The notes under the pieces were generated by a model, which ran no database searches, was not told the origin of the DNA, and saw only the letters and a program-made list of their open reading frames with translations. Positions 33,031 to 44,394 of a stretch of DNA of 64,000 nucleotides are shown in pieces. The stretch's first letter is position 1, and each line of letters opens with the position of its first letter. The DNA lies in contig PKUO01000104.1 of NCBI GenBank assembly GCA_002869585.1, forward strand, positions 23,845 through 87,844. Reading direction: 5' to 3'. The translations under genes and the position numbers were made by a program. This stretch comes from Sedimenticola sp. Its GTDB lineage: Bacteria; Pseudomonadota; Gammaproteobacteria; Chromatiales; Chromatiaceae.

Positions 33031-33056
33031 AGGTCAGCCAGGCTATGTACCCGGGA

Positions 33057-34901
33057 TTAGTGCTGGGTAACCCCGCTACGTTTTTTTGCGGTTCGCTTTC
33101 GTGTGGTCGTCTTGGGCTTTACAGTCGATACGACCGCTTCTTCATCGCCGCCCTGTCTGGGTTGTGGCATGCGCGTCAACGCAATTTCCAGCACCTGATC
33201 AATCCAACGTACGGGTTTTATGGTCAAATGCTTCTTTATGTTGTCAGGGATCTCCACCAGATCACGCTCATTCTCTTCGGGAATAATCACTGTCTTGATC
33301 CCCCCGCGATGAGCTGCCAGCAGTTTCTCCTTCAGGCCGCCAATCGGTAATACCTCGCCCCGCAGGGTGATTTCACCGGTCATGGCGACATCCGCCCGGA
33401 CAGGAATCTGTGTCAATGCGGACACCAGACAGGTACACATACCGATACCGGCGCTGGGGCCATCTTTCGGTGTTGCCCCTTCAGGGACATGGATATGCAC
33501 GTCCGACTTCTGGTGAAAATCCGGTTCCAGACCGAGCATGCCCGCACGACTACGAACAACGGTCATTGCCGCCTGGATCGACTCCTGCATCACCTCACCC
33601 AGCTTACCGGTATGGCTCAGCCTGCCTTTACCCGGCACCAGCGCGGCCTCGATAGTCAACAGTTCGCCACCCACTTCGGTCCATGCCAGACCGGTTACCT
33701 GTCCAATCTGGTCATGCTCTTCAGCCTCGCCATAGCGGAATCGCTGAACGCCCAGGTATTTGTCCAGGCTGTTTGCGGTGATCACCAGTGTTTTCGCAGG
33801 CTTTTTCAGCAGTATATCTTTCACCACCTTGCGGCAGATCTTTGAAATCTCTCGCTCCAGGTTACGTACCCCGGCTTCACGGGTGTAATAGCGTACGATA
33901 TCCCTGATGGCGGCCTCTCTGATCTGAAGCTCACTCTTCTTCAACCCGTTGTTCTCCATCTGCTTGGGTACCAGATAGCGAGTGGCTATATTTACCTTCT
34001 CATCTTCGGTGTAACCGGACAGGCGGATCACCTCCATGCGGTCCAGCAGTGCCGGGGGAATATTCAGAGTGTTCGCGGTTGCCACGAACATCACTTCGGA
34101 CAGATCGTAATCCACCTCCAGATAGTGATCGGCAAAGGTGTGATTCTGCTCCGGATCAAGCACTTCGAGCAGCGCGGAGGCTGGATCACCGCGAAAATCC
34201 ATCGCCATCTTGTCGATTTCATCCAACAGATAGAGGGGGTTTCTGGTGCCGATTTTCGATAGATTCTGGATGATTTTACCGGGTAATGCCCCGATATAGG
34301 TGCGGCGATGCCCGCGTATTTCCGCCTCGTCGCGCACGCCGCCGAGCGCCATGCGGACAAACTTACGGTTGGTTGCCCTAGCGATGGACTGTCCGACCGA
34401 GGTCTTCCCCACGCCTGGGGGACCGACCAGACAGAGTATCGGACCTTTGAGTTTGCGCACCCGCTGTTGAACTGCAAGATATTCGATGATGCGCTCTTTG
34501 ACCTTCTCCAGGCCATAGTGATCGTTTTCCAGAACTTCCTCGGCAGCGGCCAGATCATTGCGGATCTTGCTGCGCTTTTTCCAGGGAACACTGACCAGGG
34601 TATCGATGTAGTTACGAACCACGGTAGCCTCGGCCGACATCGGCGACATCAGCTTGAGCTTGTTCAGCTCGCCCATCGCCTTATCCTTGGCTTCTTTGGT
34701 CATGCCGGCGGTTTCAATGCGGTTGGTCAGATCTTCAATTTCATTAGGCGCATCATCCAGTTCGCCCAACTCCTTCTGGATCGCCTTCATCTGCTCATTC
34801 AGATAGTACTCGCGCTGGTTCTTCTCCATCTGGCGCTTGACGCGGCCGCGAATACGCTTTTCCATCTGCAGCAGGTCATTTTCCGACTCCATCAGCCCCA
34901 T
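33057..34901 (-). pseudogene. lon: lon, 3' part: AAA+ ATPase and protease domains
   Basis: 614 codons from ATG 34901, holding most of Lon protease: coiled coil ([20 protein letters not shown]), ATPase with Walker [10 protein letters not shown] and a typical LLDEIDKM, and the protease domain with catalytic serine in [11 protein letters not shown] and lysine in [10 protein letters not shown]. The frame is the same as that of the 5' part; only a TAA at 34917-34919 separates them. The ATG has no clear ribosome site but lies 15 bases after the TAA, so reinitiation is conceivable. Without its N-terminal domain Lon is expected to lose most substrate handling. Confidence 0.88.
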
Positions 34902-34916
34902 CAGGTGTTCCAGACG

Positions 34917-35513
34917 TTAACGCACAATGGCCATTTCCAGGACCCGCTGCTTATCTTCCAATTTCAGCGACATGTGCGCCGACATGGTGTCCGCCAGGCG
35001 ACTGGGGTCTTCGATACTGGAAAGTGAGGTGAGCACTTCCGGGGGTACTTTCTTGTTGAGCTTGACGTATTGATCAAACAGAGCGGTCGCTGAACGCGCC
35101 AACACCTCCATCTCCCGCTCGTCTATGCCCATCTCTTCCTGAACAGACCGGAATTCAGCCGCAAAATAGCTCTCTTGGGTGACGTAATTGTCCAACTGCG
35201 CACGTGCACTACCCTCAACCAGCACCTTCACGGTACCGTCAGGCAGTTTGAGCAGTTGCAGAATATTGGCCAGTGTCCCCACCTCATACAGATCCTTGAT
35301 TTGCGGATCATCGGTATCTGCGCTTCGCTGTGCGACAAGCAGGATCTGCTTGTTGTCTTTCATTGCGGCATCCAGGGCGAGAATTGACTTTTCACGACCC
35401 ACAAATAGCGGAATAACCATATGGGGATAAACGACTACATCCCTCAGAGGCAGAACGGGAATGATGTTACTTGAGGCTGTCGTCATCGCTGAGGTGATAT
35501 CGCTTTTCCCCAT
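34917..35513 (-). pseudogene. lon: lon, 5' part: N-terminal substrate-binding domain
   Basis: 198 residues of Lon N-domain: PVLPLRDVVVYPHMVIPLFV, VGTLANILQLLKLPDGTVKV and LEDKQRVLEMAIVR. It ends in TAA exactly where E. coli Lon continues NERLEYLM; here the codons after TAA read RLEHLM, so TAA replaces the glutamate and a GAA-to-TAA change is enough. With both parts the frame is 818 codons plus stop, normal for Lon. The break falls near the end of the globular N-domain. Located between clpX and hupB, its usual place. Confidence 0.88.
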
Positions 35514-35752
35514 AACGGGTACTCCTATCTAGATGGTATGGACTGATCAGTTATTCCTGGAAAGAACAGGTCTATTGCTGTTGCGGAAATCAACTGAAGA
35601 GTCAAAAACTGTCCCGTGTACTGTTAACAAGCATACACGTTATCGGACCATTTAGTGAATGGTTGGGGCGGGGGTATGGATATTCAACTGTCAGGGGTAT
35701 ATTTTCCGCGCGCCCCTGCCGGAATGACAATCGGCACGCGGTTACAATGCAA

Positions 35753-37027
<1,275 letters not shown>

Positions 37028-37240
37028 ACAGGCATCCTCTTACATCCCCTACTTCAACAGTTATCTTTAGCAAATGGTGCTTCGTAGGGTGAAATTCAAC
37101 GCTGGGCAAGGACACAACCTGCAATTCAACCACAAAAATCCCATTTTATGCGGTTGCCAGCGCTAGAAATTGATTTCAACGCTTACTCTTTTTATAGCCT
37201 ATGGCGAAAAAATTCAATCTTATTCCGCACAGGGTATATG

Positions 37241-37885
37241 TTATTTCTCGGTAGCGGCATCCGGACGTTTGTCCAGAACCTGGTCAATCAGGCCGTATGA
37301 TGTGGCATCTTCGCCACTCATGAAGTTATCACGTTCGGTATCGCGTTCAATGACCTCGAGGGGCTGTCCTGTATGGTGGGCCAGAATATGATTCAGCTTA
37401 TCACGCAGTAACAGGATTTCCCTGGCATGGATCTCAATATCGGTCGCCTGACCATGAAAACCGCCCAGAGGCTGATGGATCATCATCCGGGAGTGTGGCA
37501 GGCAGAAACGCTTGCCTGCCTGACCACCGGCCAGTAGCAGCGCACCCATGCTCGCCGCCTGCCCGATGCACATGGTGCTGACGTCCGGACGGATGAACTG
37601 CATGGTGTCATAAATTGCCATGCCAGCGGTTACAGAGCCACCCGGAGAGTTGATATAGATGTGAATATCCTTATCCGGATTTTCCGACTCAAGAAACAAC
37701 AACTGAGCCACAATCAGATTGGCCATATGGTCTTCAACCTGCCCTACCAGGAAGATCACGCGCTCTTTCAGCAGGCGGGAATAGATATCATAGGAGCGCT
37801 CACCGCGGGATGTCTGTTCGACAACCATCGGAATCAATCCCAGATTTTTTGTATCCAAAGCACCCATGTGGCTGTTATCGGTCAT
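37241..37885 (-). CDS. clpP: ClpP protease subunit
   Basis: Serine peptidase forming the double heptamer, 214 aa. Catalytic serine in [16 protein letters not shown], histidine in [11 protein letters not shown], and an aspartate further on in [23 protein letters not shown]. Between tig and clpX. Confidence 0.98.
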   Translation of the reverse strand: MTDNSHMGALDTKNLGLIPMVVEQTSRGERSYDIYSRLLKERVIFLVGQVEDHMANLIVAQLLFLESENPDKDIHIYINSPGGSVTAGMAIYDTMQFIRPDVSTMCIGQAASMGALLLAGGQAGKRFCLPHSRMMIHQPLGGFHGQATDIEIHAREILLLRDKLNHILAHHTGQPLEVIERDTERDNFMSGEDATSYGLIDQVLDKRPDAATEK

Positions 37886-37909
37886 GTCAGAGAAAACCTT
37901 TAAAATTGT

Positions 37910-39232
37910 TTATTCAGATTCCTGATCAGACGGCTGCTTGGGATTCATCACCTCTTCAAAAGTTGAATTCTGTTCTTCAACCTTGACCTGCTGTGTGATC
38001 CAGTCAACAACCTGATCTTCGAGTACTACGTTTTCTACTCCTGCAAGCTGTTGTTTGTTGCTGTAGTAGTAGTCAACAACCTCTTGCGGCATTTCATATG
38101 ACTGCGCAAACTGCTCGACCTTGGCGCGCACGCGGTCCTGATCCAGCTCGATGTTGTGCTGCTTGATGATTTCACCCATCACCAGACCCAACTGAACACG
38201 GCGCTTGGCCTGACCTTCAAACAGACTCAGCGGCAAATCAATCTGGCTACTCTGTCCACTTTGGGCCATATTCGCCTTGGCCTGTTGCAACAACGCCTTG
38301 GCCTCCTGGCGTATCAGTGCACCGGGTACATCGAAGCTATTGCTCTCGACCAGTATGTCCATGGCCTGCTGCTTGACGTTGGCGCTGATCTTCTCTTCCA
38401 GCTCACGCTCCATGTTCGAGCGGATCTCTTTCTGGAATGCCTCGACACCACCTTCTGTGACACCGAAGATCTTGGCAAACTCTTCATCTACTTCGGGCAG
38501 AACCGGTTCAGCAACCTTGGAAACCTCTACCTCGAAGGTTGACTCTTTTCCGGCCAGCTTTTCAACCCGGTAATTATCTGGAAATTTCAATTCGAGAGTC
38601 TTCTTGTCACCGGCTTTGCAACCCACCAGACCCGCTTCAAATCCATCGATCATGGAATTGGACCCGAGAACCAGAGGAACGTTCTCTGCCGAACCGCCAT
38701 CGAATGCCTCGCCATCGATAAAGCCCTTGAAAGAGAGGGTCACCTGATCGCCATCCTGTGCGGCGCGTTCGACTTCGTTCCAGGTGGTGCGCTGAGAACG
38801 CAGTTTTTCAATCATGCTGTCGAGATCGGCATCGGAAACTGTGGCGATCGCTTTGGTTATCACCTTATCGCTCATGTCCGCGATAGTGATTTCCGGCATC
38901 ACTTCAAAGGTGGCCACATAGCCAACACCTTGCTGGGGATCGATTTCGAGAGGCTTGATGCTCGGCTCGCCGGCCGGTTGCAGCTTTTCCTGGGAAAGGG
39001 CCTGGAAATAGGTGGATTGAATCAGTTCACCAAAGACCTCATCCCGTACCTGACCGGTATAACGCTTACGAACGACCGACAGTGGTACCTTGCCTGGACG
39101 AAAACCATCCATTTTCACTGTGCGTGCGATCTCTTTTAAACGCTTTTCAACCGCTGTATTCACCTGCTCGGCAGGCAATTCAACGGTCATCTTACGCTCA
39201 AGCCCTTCAGTGGAATCAACCGAAACTTGCAT
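37910..39232 (-). CDS. tig: Trigger factor
   Basis: Ribosome-associated chaperone and prolyl isomerase, about 440 aa. Ribosome-binding tail (DGFRPGKVPLSVVRKRYG-like FRPGKVP), FKBP-like domain with DQVTLSFKGFIDGEAFDGG, and a helical C-terminal arm. ATG at 39232 (MQVSVDSTEGLERK) matches the family start and has GAGAGG just upstream; the frame extends 12 codons further. Confidence 0.97.
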   Translation of the reverse strand: MQVSVDSTEGLERKMTVELPAEQVNTAVEKRLKEIARTVKMDGFRPGKVPLSVVRKRYTGQVRDEVFGELIQSTYFQALSQEKLQPAGEPSIKPLEIDPQQGVGYVATFEVMPEITIADMSDKVITKAIATVSDADLDSMIEKLRSQRTTWNEVERAAQDGDQVTLSFKGFIDGEAFDGGSAENVPLVLGSNSMIDGFEAGLVGCKAGDKKTLELKFPDNYRVEKLAGKESTFEVEVSKVAEPVLPEVDEEFAKIFGVTEGGVEAFQKEIRSNMERELEEKISANVKQQAMDILVESNSFDVPGALIRQEAKALLQQAKANMAQSGQSSQIDLPLSLFEGQAKRRVQLGLVMGEIIKQHNIELDQDRVRAKVEQFAQSYEMPQEVVDYYYSNKQQLAGVENVVLEDQVVDWITQQVKVEEQNSTFEEVMNPKQPSDQESE

Positions 39233-39342
39233 GAAAAACCTCTCTGGCAGAAATGTCTGCCATATCATCGACTGTAATTAAGATTTAATGTTATTGGATG
39301 TCACCGCAACGGAATATACCCGGCGATGATCAGCATCAATCA

Positions 39343-39427
<85 letters not shown>

Positions 39428-39635
39428 AAAACTCTTTTAACGAGGGGGAGAGGCAACTCAAGAATTACATTCCCCAAATCAAACGACCATTATATAACAT
39501 AGATCGCGTCCGATTCTAATCCAAAAATTGTCATCCTGGCGAAAAATGCTCCCGGATCCGGGTTCTTTACCCAAAATAACGATGAACATGCTGATTTAAA
39601 AAGAGTTTTCACCCCAAAAAAACAGCCACTTTTTC

Positions 39636-41021
39636 TCAGATTACCCGTGAAAAATTCTTCTGCTGGGATAATGGCGGCAGGTATTTATCAAACGCCATGC
39701 AGATATTTCTGATTAGCAACCGGCCCCGCGGCAAAACGACCAGACCATTGGCGTGTTTTTCCAGTAATCCGTCATCGATCATCGGCTCCATCCGGGCCAA
39801 CTCTTCGGTGAAATAATCTGTGCAACTGATGCCCCAGGCCTGATCAATCCGCTCAAAAGGCAGGGTAAAGTTGCAGATCAGCTGGGTGATCACATCGCGC
39901 CGGATCAGGTCATCCTGGCTCAACTCGATTCCGCGCAACACGGGCAATTTACCTGCATCCAAGCGCTCATAGTAACTTTCCAGGTCACGTACATTCTGGC
40001 TGTAGGTATTACCCACCATGCTGATGGAGGTCACGCCCATGGCCACCAGGTCACAATCCGAGTGTGTCGAATAACCCTGGAAATTGCGATACAGAGAGCC
40101 TTCACGCTGGGCAATGGCAAGCTCGTCATCCGGACGGGCAAAATGATCCATACCCACATAGATATAACCGGCATCGGTCAGGTGATCGATGGTCATCTTG
40201 AGGATTTCCAGCTTCACCTCGGGCTGGGGGAGTTCGGCCTCGTTGATTCTTCGCTGGGGCTTGAACATCTGCGGCAGATGGGCGTAGTTGAATACCGAGA
40301 GCCGGTCCGGACCCACCTCGAGAACCCGGTCCAGGGTTCGGGCAAAGCTGTCGACAGACTGAAACGGCAGTCCGTAGATCAAATCGATACTCACCGAGCG
40401 GAAACCATTCGCCTTGGCGGCATCAAGCACGGCAAAAGTTTCCTCTTCGGTCTGGATGCGATTGACCGCTTTTTGCACCTTCTCGTCGAAATCCTGAACG
40501 CCCAGACTCATGCGATTAAAGCCAGCCTCGCTGAGTACACGCACGGTCTCAGCAGTCGCTTCGCGGGGATCTATCTCAATCGAGTACTCCCCTGAATTGT
40601 CATCCGCCAACTGAAAATGCTCGCCGGTGACGCGCATCAACTCCTGCATCTGCTCGAGACTGAGAAAGGTCGGGGTGCCACCGCCCCAGTGCAGCTGATC
40701 AACCTTGCGTGAGTTATCGTAGAGCTGACCCTGCATTTCGATCTCTTTATAAAGACGCTGCAGATAAGGGGCATTCAGCCCACGATCCTTGGTGGCTATC
40801 TTGTTACAAGCGCAGTAAAAGCAGATGGTGTCACAAAACGGGATATGAAAGTAAAGTGACAGCGGTTGACCGCTTTCATTGCTTCTTTGCGCAGCCGCCC
40901 GATAGTCCGAATCAGCAAAGCCGTCATGGAATTGGGGCGCGGTAGGGTACGAGGTGTAGCGCGGACCCGCATAATCGTATTTGTTGATCAGGTCGAGATC
41001 GAATACCAGTGTCTGGTCCAT
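39636..41021 (-). CDS. hemN: Oxygen-independent coproporphyrinogen III oxidase
   Basis: Radical SAM haem enzyme for low-oxygen conditions, 461 aa. Cluster motif C-x3-C-x2-C in IPFCDTICFYCACNK, then LHWGGGTPTFLS, and the SIEIDPREAT and GLPFQSVDSF regions. In many Proteobacteria hemN is FNR-controlled; no FNR box is evident directly upstream, where the gene abuts a small open frame without spacing. Confidence 0.96.
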   Translation of the reverse strand: MDQTLVFDLDLINKYDYAGPRYTSYPTAPQFHDGFADSDYRAAAQRSNESGQPLSLYFHIPFCDTICFYCACNKIATKDRGLNAPYLQRLYKEIEMQGQLYDNSRKVDQLHWGGGTPTFLSLEQMQELMRVTGEHFQLADDNSGEYSIEIDPREATAETVRVLSEAGFNRMSLGVQDFDEKVQKAVNRIQTEEETFAVLDAAKANGFRSVSIDLIYGLPFQSVDSFARTLDRVLEVGPDRLSVFNYAHLPQMFKPQRRINEAELPQPEVKLEILKMTIDHLTDAGYIYVGMDHFARPDDELAIAQREGSLYRNFQGYSTHSDCDLVAMGVTSISMVGNTYSQNVRDLESYYERLDAGKLPVLRGIELSQDDLIRRDVITQLICNFTLPFERIDQAWGISCTDYFTEELARMEPMIDDGLLEKHANGLVVLPRGRLLIRNICMAFDKYLPPLSQQKNFSRVI

Positions 41022-41342
41022 TTAATCGCCCTCTTCCACATCCAGGCCCCTGCGATGTGTTTCGTTGATTTGTTGCAGTAATACATGGAACGGAATCTGA
41101 TCGCCGTTCTGATTGGCCAGTTCCATGAAAGGTAAATCTTCCCGGCCAAAGCTGTATTCCCCATTGCACATGGCTTGATACACCTCGGCTATGCCTTCAT
41201 CCAGCGGTTCGAGGAACGCCGGAAAGGAGATCAGGTCCTCCATTTCATAGAGAAGACAGTTCTTCAGATCTTCGATTTCAAACTTGGCCTGCTTGACCAT
41301 CTCAGCATACTCTTCAGGTGTACGCGCCCGCTGTATCGCCAT
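41022..41342 (-). CDS. Small acidic protein co-transcribed with hemN, function unknown
   Basis: 106 aa, not recognised. Acidic and mostly helical, no signal peptide or membrane helix. Features: RTPEEYAEMVKQAKFEIEDL near the start, two cysteines (in LKNCLLYEM and QAMCNGEYSF), and a charged end. The stop codon directly abuts the hemN start, so the two are translated together. A role in haem synthesis or HemN activity is only suggested by position. Confidence 0.75.
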   Translation of the reverse strand: MAIQRARTPEEYAEMVKQAKFEIEDLKNCLLYEMEDLISFPAFLEPLDEGIAEVYQAMCNGEYSFGREDLPFMELANQNGDQIPFHVLLQQINETHRRGLDVEEGD

Positions 41343-41351
41343 CTACAACTC

Positions 41352-42263
41352 TCACTCTAGAAAATCATTTTGATATTCATTCAACTGGTCGGCCGTGAGC
41401 AGAAAAACCCCGTGGCCACCCCGTTCAAACTCCAGCCAGAGGAACGGCACATTCGGATAGCGTTCCACCAACTGCTCTGCGCTGTTGCCCACTTCGACCA
41501 CCAGAATCCCACCGGGTTCTAGGAAATCCGCCGCCTCGCGCAGGATGGTGGCAACAATATCCAATCCATCCGCACCCGCCTCCAGACCCAGGGCCGGCTC
41601 ACGATGATACTCATCCGGCAGGTCAGCCATCTCCTCCTCGCTGACATAAGGCGGATTGCTGACGATCAGATCGTACTGCCGCCCCCTGAGGGCATTGAAC
41701 AGATTCGACTGCACCAGTTCCACCCGTCCACTCAGATGATGTTTACTGACGTTGACTGCGGCAACATCCAGGGCCGCAGGAGATATGTCCACCGCGTCAA
41801 CGCTGGCATCGGCAAAGGCATAGGCGCAGCCGACGGCTATACAGCCACTGCCGGTGCAGAGATCCAGCACCCTTCCCACACTCTCACCATCCAGCCAGGG
41901 CGAAAAACCGTTTTCTATCAGTTCAGCAATGGGCGAGCGCGGAACCAGAACATTTTCATTGACATAGAAATGCAGGCCGGCAAAAACCGCATCGTTGGTC
42001 AGGTAGGCCGCCGGCAGACGCTCATCAATCCGCCGCTGCAGAAGCCCCAGCACCCTGATGCGCTCAGAAGCTGTCAGTGTCGCATCCAGATAGTGGGCGG
42101 GAAGATCGCTTTGCAGGTGCAAGGCATGGAAAACCAACACCACCGCCTCATCCAGCGCATTATCGGTACCGTGCCCGAAGAACAGGCCAGCTTCAGTGAA
42201 CTGGCTCGCGCCCCAGCGAATAAAGTCGCGCAATGTGGATAAGCTGTCTGTTTCTGCTGTCAT
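41352..42263 (-). CDS. prmB: Ribosomal protein uL3 glutamine methyltransferase
   Basis: N5-glutamine methyltransferase, about 303 aa. SAM motif VLDLCTGSGCIAVGCA, catalytic SNPPYVS, and the PrmB-type insertion EEEMADLPDEYHREPALGLE after it, which separates it from PrmC. ATG at 42263 preferred over the upstream TTG. Nine bases before the small hemN-linked gene. Confidence 0.93.
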   Translation of the reverse strand: MTAETDSLSTLRDFIRWGASQFTEAGLFFGHGTDNALDEAVVLVFHALHLQSDLPAHYLDATLTASERIRVLGLLQRRIDERLPAAYLTNDAVFAGLHFYVNENVLVPRSPIAELIENGFSPWLDGESVGRVLDLCTGSGCIAVGCAYAFADASVDAVDISPAALDVAAVNVSKHHLSGRVELVQSNLFNALRGRQYDLIVSNPPYVSEEEMADLPDEYHREPALGLEAGADGLDIVATILREAADFLEPGGILVVEVGNSAEQLVERYPNVPFLWLEFERGGHGVFLLTADQLNEYQNDFLE

Positions 42264-42344
42264 ACACAATCAACCTGATAGAGGGCGGCAATCATAGCTG
42301 ATTTATTCGTCGGGCGCTAAAAGCAACATGCCAAACCCACTACG

Positions 42345-42370
42345 AAAAACCCCGCCTCGAAGGCGGGGTT
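42345..42370 (-). terminator. Rho-independent terminator of iscR
   Basis: On the minus strand AACCCCGCCT/AGGCGGGGTT stem with a 3-base loop followed by TTT, 33 bases after the iscR stop and before prmB. Confidence 0.88.
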
Positions 42371-42402
42371 CAGATATAGATCACGACAGACTCAGGCAAT
42401 CA

Positions 42403-42882
42403 TCAGGCAGCACGCGAGCCTTCTCTAACCGATAATTCGCCATCATCCTTCTTGTTTCTGACGCAGCCGGTCTCTCTCAGGCCGCCCCGCTCGACCAGGT
42501 CCGCCAGGGTGATGCTACTGAGGAAAGTGTAGATTTCACTGCTGAGATCGTCCCAGAGATTGTGCGTCAGGCAGCGTTTTCCTTCCTGACAATCCTGATT
42601 ACCGCCACAACGGGTGAATTCAACCCACTCGTCTACGGCGCAGATGATATCTGCAATGGAGATCTCATCACCGGGACGACCCAGATAGTAGCCGCCGCCT
42701 GGACCGCGCACACCGCGCACCAGTTGTTTGCCGCGCAGACAGGCAAAAAGTTGCTCCAGATAGGAAAGAGAAATTCCTTGGGTTTCGGATATCTCTGCCA
42801 GTGTCACGGGACCTTCTCCCCCATGCAGGGTCAGGTCCAGCATTGCTGTTACCGCATATCGGCCTTTGGTTGAAAGTCTCAT
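42403..42882 (-). CDS. iscR: Iron-sulfur cluster regulator IscR (Rrf2 family)
   Basis: 159 aa. Winged-helix N-terminus [17 protein letters not shown] and [20 protein letters not shown]; the 2Fe-2S cysteines in [16 protein letters not shown] have exactly the C-x5-C-x5-C spacing of E. coli IscR. Unlike E. coli it is not followed by iscS-U-A: a terminator closes it, then prmB. It may therefore act as an unlinked global Fe-S sensor. Confidence 0.94.
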   Translation of the reverse strand: MRLSTKGRYAVTAMLDLTLHGGEGPVTLAEISETQGISLSYLEQLFACLRGKQLVRGVRGPGGGYYLGRPGDEISIADIICAVDEWVEFTRCGGNQDCQEGKRCLTHNLWDDLSSEIYTFLSSITLADLVERGGLRETGCVRNKKDDGELSVREGSRAA

Positions 42883-42933
42883 AGTTCTATTCTCTACGCT
42901 GGTGGTTATTCCGAGTTCTTTACTTGGTTTTTA

Positions 42934-42962
42934 AACTACCATTTTCCTAGGGAAATTGTCAA
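42934..42962 (-). promoter_or_regulatory. Candidate iscR promoter
   Basis: Minus-strand TTGACA at 42962-42957 and a weak -10 GTAGTT at 42939-42934, 17-base spacer. IscR commonly represses its own promoter, but I cannot match a clear IscR site here. Confidence 0.4.
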
Positions 42963-43081
42963 GAATTATGCAATTGATTCTAATTATGATTGCGATATAG
43001 AATAGCAATCAGTCTCTATTACTGTAATTTTTATTATAACTATCAGCTAGATAGATACTGCACATGCAACTACCTGATCGC

Positions 43082-43546
43082 TCACCCAGAGAGTGAGTCA
43101 GACCTGGAAAAGTGGTGTCCCTGTTGTACGCAGTAAGAGAGCCACTTGGACAAAAACAGATTGGCTTTCCATTTATCGTCCAGTGTTGGCCAGTAGACAG
43201 TGCTTTTCAGGGGCAAAATCTTTTGTCGAAGATCCAGCACCTCGATCTGCTTCGAATCGTAGTAGATGCGCACAGTCGCATCCGGGTCAGGTTTCTGGCC
43301 ATCACCATGTTCGAAATAGTAGGTGAGATGTACCAGGCTGGTGTAGGGCGTCTGCTCGATCACTTCGAGGTGGAGTTCCATGGAACCCTCGAGACTGGAA
43401 AGATAACGACCATGCAACTGCCTGATATCCGGACAGAGTCGCTGAATCAACCGATAGTTATCCTCACACAGATCCATTAGCCAACCGATATTCGGCTTCC
43501 CTTTGAGAATCTGCCTTATACTCCATGGATACCATGGCATTTTCAC
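43082..43546 (-). CDS. YqiB-like (DUF1249) protein
   Basis: 154 aa conserved gammaproteobacterial family of unknown function. NIGWLMDLCEDNYRLIQRL-P near the N-terminus and the later VRIYYDSKQIEVLDL and WKANLFLSKWLSYCVQQGH segments fit the family. No membrane helix or signal peptide. GTG start at 43546 with AGGA about 10 bases upstream, or ATG at 43540. Same strand as iscR, 199 bases upstream of it. Confidence 0.82.
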   Translation of the reverse strand: MKMPWYPWSIRQILKGKPNIGWLMDLCEDNYRLIQRLCPDIRQLHGRYLSSLEGSMELHLEVIEQTPYTSLVHLTYYFEHGDGQKPDPDATVRIYYDSKQIEVLDLRQKILPLKSTVYWPTLDDKWKANLFLSKWLSYCVQQGHHFSRSDSLSG

Positions 43547-43596
43547 GGTTTGATTTCCTGTTCCCGGTTCATCGACAACATGTTGTGCAATGTAAA

Positions 43597-43632
43597 TTAA
43601 AAAAGGCCCCAGTCGAATAACATGGGGCCTTT
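43597..43632 (-). terminator. Rho-independent terminator of the AT-hook gene
   Basis: Minus-strand AAAGGCCCC/GGGGCCTTT stem with a 13-base loop, followed by a long T run, 22 bases after the stop codon. Confidence 0.88.
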
Positions 43633-43653
43633 ACATATCCGATTGAAGATTGG

Positions 43654-44205
43654 CTATGCTTTACGCGGTCTGCCACGTTTCGTCTTACGACGCGTTTTCG
43701 GCTTGCTTTCCGCCGCCTGATGTTTCTTTTCCCATTTCTCCAAAAATGTGGCTATTGCCGCCTGCCTGGCTGCCTCCATTTTCGCTTCCCGGGCCTGTTC
43801 GCGTTCTGCCGCTTTTTGCTCGGCGTCTATAGCGGCCAAAGCTTTGGTCGCCGCCGTGAGTTTTTGCTGAAGTATTTTTCTACCCGCCAGAGCGGCTGCG
43901 AGCTTCTGTTTCAGCGCATTGACCTGTGATTTGCGCTTGATCTTTTCCGCCTTTAATCCAACCTGAGCCACTTCGAGTTTTTTCTGCAACGCCTCAACCG
44001 ATACCGGTCTTCCGCGCCTTGCCCTCTTGACCGTGGTGACATCCGTTTGCGCATTGTTCTCAGGCGATGGGTTATTCGAATCCAGGCCCTCGTTTGTTAC
44101 TGATGGAGTTGTTGCCGGCCGTCCCCTTTTCCGGGTTGCGACTTTTTTCCTTGCAACTTTTTTTCTGGTTACTCTTCGTTTTTTTACCGTATCAGTAACT
44201 GCCAT
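43654..44205 (-). CDS. AT-hook, coiled-coil basic protein (chromatin-like)
   Basis: 183 aa, very basic at both ends. Three RGRP AT-hook cores occur at about residues 27-30, 64-67 and 177-180, each next to Lys/Arg clusters. The middle (about 70-165) is an Ala/Lys/Glu/Gln-rich predicted coiled coil. RGRP motifs bind the minor groove of AT-rich DNA, so a nucleoid or transcription-architectural role is likely, comparable to but not shown to be homologous with AlgP-type proteins. It is a single-gene transcript with its own terminator. Confidence 0.82.
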   Translation of the reverse strand: MAVTDTVKKRRVTRKKVARKKVATRKRGRPATTPSVTNEGLDSNNPSPENNAQTDVTTVKRARRGRPVSVEALQKKLEVAQVGLKAEKIKRKSQVNALKQKLAAALAGRKILQQKLTAATKALAAIDAEQKAAEREQAREAKMEAARQAAIATFLEKWEKKHQAAESKPKTRRKTKRGRPRKA

Positions 44206-44329
44206 TAAAAATACTCCAACTGATTAAGCTCATTGAATTATAGTGATTTCATAGCGTTTTACAAAAAACCACATCAAAGTTTGCACACAGAAACAGAGTG
44301 ATTTTTTATCGGATATTTTTCACTGTAAA

Positions 44330-44373
44330 AAAATCATAAAAAAGACCGACAGAGCTGGACTCTCGTCGGTCTT
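44330..44373 (-). terminator. Rho-independent terminator of the thioredoxin gene
   Basis: AAGACCGAC/GTCGGTCTT stem extended by AGAG/CTCT, followed on the minus strand by TTTTTTATGATTTTTTT. Confidence 0.88.
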
Positions 44374-44394
44374 CTTTCAAGCAGGTGCAAAAGC

